Shown piece after piece: positions 61,256-64,000 of a DNA stretch of 64,000 nt. The stretch comes from Pseudonocardia sp. HH130629-09 (GTDB lineage Bacteria; Actinomycetota; Actinomycetes; Mycobacteriales; Pseudonocardiaceae), in NCBI RefSeq assembly GCF_001294645.1, contig NZ_CP011868.1, forward strand, positions 558,001 through 622,000, written 5' to 3'. The notes under the pieces were generated by a model, which saw nothing but the letters and a program-made list of their open reading frames with translations, ran no database searches and was not told the DNA's origin. Positions within the stretch are counted from its first letter, which is position 1. Every line of letters begins with the position of its first letter. Position numbers and translations under genes: made by a program.

Positions 61256-62433
61256 CCTCCGTGCCCGACCGACCGGCTCCCCGTCCCCAGGCCCTGCCTG
61301 CGCGTCCCCCGACGGTGCGCCGGCACAACCTCGGGCTGCTGCTGGGAGTGCTGCGGACGGCCCCGTCGTCGCGGGCGTCGCTCGCTGCGGCGACCGGGCT
61401 GACCCGCGGGACCGTCGCGGGGCTGCTGGACCCGCTGGTCGCCGCGGGGGTGCTCGCGGAGGGGGAGCCGGACCGGAGCGGGGTCGGGCGGCCCGGGACG
61501 CCGCTGGCGTTCGCCGGCACCGGGCCCGTCGTGCTGGCCGTGTCGGTCGAGGTCGACGGCGTCGACGCGCTGGTCACCGGCCTGGACGGGCAGGTGGTGC
61601 GTCGGTCGCGCCGGCGCCGGGACCACCGCGGCCTCGACCCGGAGGCGGTGTTCGGGCGGGCCGCTCGGACCGTGGCGACCCTGGCCGCGCGCACCGGACG
61701 CCCGGTGGCCGGGGCCGGGATCGCCGTCCCCGGACCGGTGCACGGCTCCGACGGCGCGGCGGTGCTGCTGCGGGCCCCGAACCTGCCCCGGCTCGACGGC
61801 TGCCGCCCCGCCGAGCACGCCGACGCGCTCTGCGCGGTGCCGCTGCTCGTCGGCAACGAGGCCTCGCTCGGCGCGCTCGCGCACCTGGGCCAGGCCGACG
61901 ACTTCGTCTACGTCTCCGCCGACGTCGGGATCGGCGGCGGGATCGTCGTCGACGGGCGGGTGCTGCCCGGTGCCCGCGGCGTCGCCGGGGAGATCGGGCA
62001 CGTCGTGATCGAGCGCGACGGGCGGCGCTGCGGCTGCGGTGGCACCGGCTGCGTCGAGGTCTACGCGGGTCTGCCCGCCCTGCTCGGCGACGCGGGCGTC
62101 GCCGACGTCGCCGCGCTGCGGACCGCCGCCCGCGCGGGGGACCCGGCCGCGACGGGGGCGCTGGCCCGGGCCGGCACCGCGCTCGGGACGGCGCTGACGT
62201 CGGTGCTCCACGTCGTCGACGTCGGCACCGTCGTCCTCGGCGGCAGCTACGCCGAGCTGGGCACCTGGCTGGCGCCCGCGGTGCGGGCGGAGCTCGTGCG
62301 TCGCGGGGTCGCGACCGGGCCGGACGTCGCGGTGGTCGTGTCCCCGCACGGCCGCGCGGCCACCGTCACCGGTACCGCCCGCGCGGTCGCCGACCGGGTG
62401 CTGGGCGAGCCGGACCTGCTGCTCGCCGGCTGA
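61252..62433 (+). CDS. ROK family transcriptional regulator (XylR-like)
   Basis: This ROK repressor of 393 aa has an N-terminal winged helix (about residues 22-75; [26 protein letters not shown]). A sugar-kinase-like ROK domain follows with [21 protein letters not shown] and the zinc motif [12 protein letters not shown]. Coupled to xylA, it is most likely the xylose-responsive repressor of this operon. The name XylR is by context only. Confidence 0.92.
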   Translation: MTSVPDRPAPRPQALPARPPTVRRHNLGLLLGVLRTAPSSRASLAAATGLTRGTVAGLLDPLVAAGVLAEGEPDRSGVGRPGTPLAFAGTGPVVLAVSVEVDGVDALVTGLDGQVVRRSRRRRDHRGLDPEAVFGRAARTVATLAARTGRPVAGAGIAVPGPVHGSDGAAVLLRAPNLPRLDGCRPAEHADALCAVPLLVGNEASLGALAHLGQADDFVYVSADVGIGGGIVVDGRVLPGARGVAGEIGHVVIERDGRRCGCGGTGCVEVYAGLPALLGDAGVADVAALRTAARAGDPAATGALARAGTALGTALTSVLHVVDVGTVVLGGSYAELGTWLAPAVRAELVRRGVATGPDVAVVVSPHGRAATVTGTARAVADRVLGEPDLLLAG

Positions 62434-62440
62434 ACCTGCC

Positions 62441-63895
62441 TCAGGCCAGTACCCAGGTGTCCTTCGCCCCGCCGCCGCGCGAGGAGTTCACGATCATCCC
62501 GCCGGGCGGGGCGACCCGCGACAGCGCCGCGGGCAGCACGTCGACCTCGGGCACTCCGCCGGCGCCGGGCGACTGCACCGCGAAGACCCGCAGGTCGACG
62601 GCCTGGGGCTGCAGGGCGCCGTCGGTGAACGTGGGGTGGGTGGAGATCCCGACGAGGTCCTGGGCGACCCAGCCGGCCGGGGTGGCCCGGATCGCCTCGG
62701 CCACCCGGTCCAGCTCGGCCCGACCGGCGTACGGGCCGATCACGATCCCGGCGCCGCCGTAGCCGTCGACGGGTTTGAGCACCAGCTGGTCGAGCCGGTC
62801 CAGCACCTGCTCACGGGCCGCCGGGTCGACGCAGGGCAGCGTCGGCACCGAAGCCAGCACGGGCTTCTCGCCGAGGTAGTAGCGGATCATCTCCGGTACG
62901 TAGGCGTAGACCAGCTTGTCGTCGGCGACGCCGTTGCCGGGCGCGTTGCGCAGCGCGACCCGTCCACGGGCCATCGCCGCCCACAGCGCGCGACCGAGCG
63001 GCCGGTGGTCGGCGCCGCGGGCGGTGGCGAGCTCGTTCTCGTCCATCCGACGGTAGAGGGTGGTGATCCGGCGCCGCCGCCCGCCGCCGACGAGGAACAC
63101 CGCGCCGTCGGTGACCTGCAGCCGCGCGGGGGTCACCAGCGGGACGTCCATCGCCTCGGCGAGCAGCTGGTGCTCGAAGAACGCCGGGTCCACCTCGCCC
63201 GCGGTCAGCAGCGCGGCCTCCCCGTCGGGCCCGTCGGGGTCGCCCGCCGCGAGCGCGGCGCGCAGCCGTTCCGGCACGTCGTCGAGGTGGCGGACCTCCG
63301 ACGGCGACTCCAGGTCGGGCAGCACGCTGCGGATCAGCCGCCGGCTCATCATCGAGAACCCGATGCCCGACGGGACCCGCAGGTTGTCCTCCAGCACGAC
63401 CCAGCCGTCGGCGTCGTCGCGGACCAGGTCGATGCCGCCGACGGCGATCCGGACGGCGTCCGGGGGCACCAGCGCGCCGGAGCGGGTGCGACCGGGGGCC
63501 TGCTCGACCACCGACCCCGGGACGACCCGGTCCCGCACGATCTCGCGGCGGCCGTAGACGTCGCGGACGAAGCACTCCAGCGCCCGGATCCGCTGCTCCA
63601 GCCCGGACGCCAGGTGCGCCCAGTCCTGGGCCTCGATGATCCGTGGCACCAGGTCCAGCGGGAACAGCCGCTCGCCGTCGTCGCCGGGCTCGACGCCGGG
63701 AACCGGGAAGGTCACCCCGCGGGCGCGCTGCTCGGTGCGCAGGGCGGCTTCCGCCGCGGCCAGGCCGCGCGGGCCGAGCCGCTCCAGCGACCGGAACAGC
63801 CAGCCGTAGCCGGGCCGGACGGCGCCGGTCGCGTCGACGGCCTCGTCGTAGCGGGGTGGGACGTAACCGTGCAGCAGCTCCGGCGCGGACGGCAC
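62441..63895 (-). CDS. circularly permuted ATP-grasp type 2 protein
   Basis: This is a circularly permuted ATP-grasp domain protein (484 aa from GTG 63895). Homologues sit in actinobacterial operons with alpha-E and transglutaminase-like proteins and may ligate peptides. Seen are GYVPPRYDEAVDATGAVRPG, WVVLEDNLRVPSGIGFSMMS, RNAPGNGVADDKLVYAYVP, LVLKPVDGYGGAGIVIGP and IVNSSRGGGAKDTWVL. The frame is open to the window edge (35 more codons), so the true start may lie outside, although GTG 63895 fits the family N-terminus. Confidence 0.88.
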   Translation of the reverse strand: MPSAPELLHGYVPPRYDEAVDATGAVRPGYGWLFRSLERLGPRGLAAAEAALRTEQRARGVTFPVPGVEPGDDGERLFPLDLVPRIIEAQDWAHLASGLEQRIRALECFVRDVYGRREIVRDRVVPGSVVEQAPGRTRSGALVPPDAVRIAVGGIDLVRDDADGWVVLEDNLRVPSGIGFSMMSRRLIRSVLPDLESPSEVRHLDDVPERLRAALAAGDPDGPDGEAALLTAGEVDPAFFEHQLLAEAMDVPLVTPARLQVTDGAVFLVGGGRRRRITTLYRRMDENELATARGADHRPLGRALWAAMARGRVALRNAPGNGVADDKLVYAYVPEMIRYYLGEKPVLASVPTLPCVDPAAREQVLDRLDQLVLKPVDGYGGAGIVIGPYAGRAELDRVAEAIRATPAGWVAQDLVGISTHPTFTDGALQPQAVDLRVFAVQSPGAGGVPEVDVLPAALSRVAPPGGMIVNSSRGGGAKDTWVLA

Positions 63896-64000
63896 GGTCT
63901 CCGCGGGGGCCGACGGCGGCCGCTCGCCGTGCGTGCGTGCCAGCAGGTCGTCGACGACGTCGGCCAGCGAGCCGCGTCGCCCGAAGGCCCGCCGCTGCGC

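Overview
The window is high-GC actinobacterial DNA, most likely from a Pseudonocardia-like member of the Pseudonocardiaceae (inference). The evidence is strong G/C third-position bias, frequent GTG starts, GTGA/ATGA gene overlaps, a DUF222-HNH protein, mycofactocin-type dehydrogenases, an Rpf-like secreted protein, a PASTA-less Ser/Thr kinase, and a block (DUF5130, aminopeptidase N, mycothiol-type DsbA-like protein) that matches the Rv2466c-Rv2468c neighbourhood of Mycobacterium tuberculosis. No rRNA, tRNA or CRISPR array was seen.

Layout. 0-3.4 kb: a minus-strand catabolic operon (CitMHS carboxylate transporter, GntR regulator, AtuA/DUF1446 protein cut by the window edge). 3.5-10.1 kb: a graveyard of mobile DNA. 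It holds a complete IS21 element (istAB), an orphan NRPS carrier/condensation fragment, and a small winged-helix regulator gene broken by both an IS5-like element and a 165-bp MITE. Remnants of an MFS transporter and of an IS481 transposase follow. 10.2-13.6 kb: a cytochrome P450 and a frameshifted MFS exporter, divergent from a TetR regulator across a palindromic operator. 13.8-28.7 kb: a catabolic island with two acyl-CoA dehydrogenases, LysR, a mycofactocin-coupled SDR, two aldehyde dehydrogenases (one truncated), two acyl-CoA synthetases, a sugar-kinase-fold phosphotransferase, an SRPBCC protein, a lipocalin-like protein, an NDMA-type alcohol dehydrogenase, TetR and a second SDR. The likely logic is alcohol to aldehyde to acid to CoA ester to beta-oxidation-like steps. 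The island ends where an IS1380 element (28.7-30.4 kb) cuts an aldehyde dehydrogenase gene.

30.4-39.2 kb: decayed polysaccharide-related DNA (two damaged sugar-phosphate transferases, an internally deleted acyltransferase, transposase fragments, an AT-richer stretch). Intact genes lie among it: a DUF222-HNH protein, a DUF4232-type lipoprotein, and an RmlC-like/SAF-oxidoreductase pair. 39.2-44.7 kb: dTDP-L-rhamnose genes rmlA-rmlD (minus) divergent from rmlB-rmlC (plus), a GPP34 protein and UDP-glucose dehydrogenase. 44.7-64 kb: largely core-like chromosome. It holds an NmrA/TetR pair, DUF2252, a CtaJ-like small protein, DUF5130, a response regulator with its histidine kinase, pepN, the DsbA-like protein, an Rpf-like protein, a Ser/Thr kinase, an S9 peptidase, xylose isomerase with a ROK repressor, and a circularly permuted ATP-grasp protein.

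The most distinctive observations are these. (1) Removing the IS and the MITE, each with one copy of its 3-bp target duplication, restores a continuous 113-codon regulator whose start lies inside paired palindromic operators. (2) Two 100% identical 165-bp MITEs share ends and ANT duplications with the resident IS5-like element. (3) Three regulatory circuits can be read in the catabolic island: CCTA-N7-TAGG boxes for LysR, a TACCTTAYGR-type box at three TetR-linked promoters, and a further palindrome at the kinase operon. Several genes carry single-base frameshifts in G/C runs. These may be real decay or sequencing errors.
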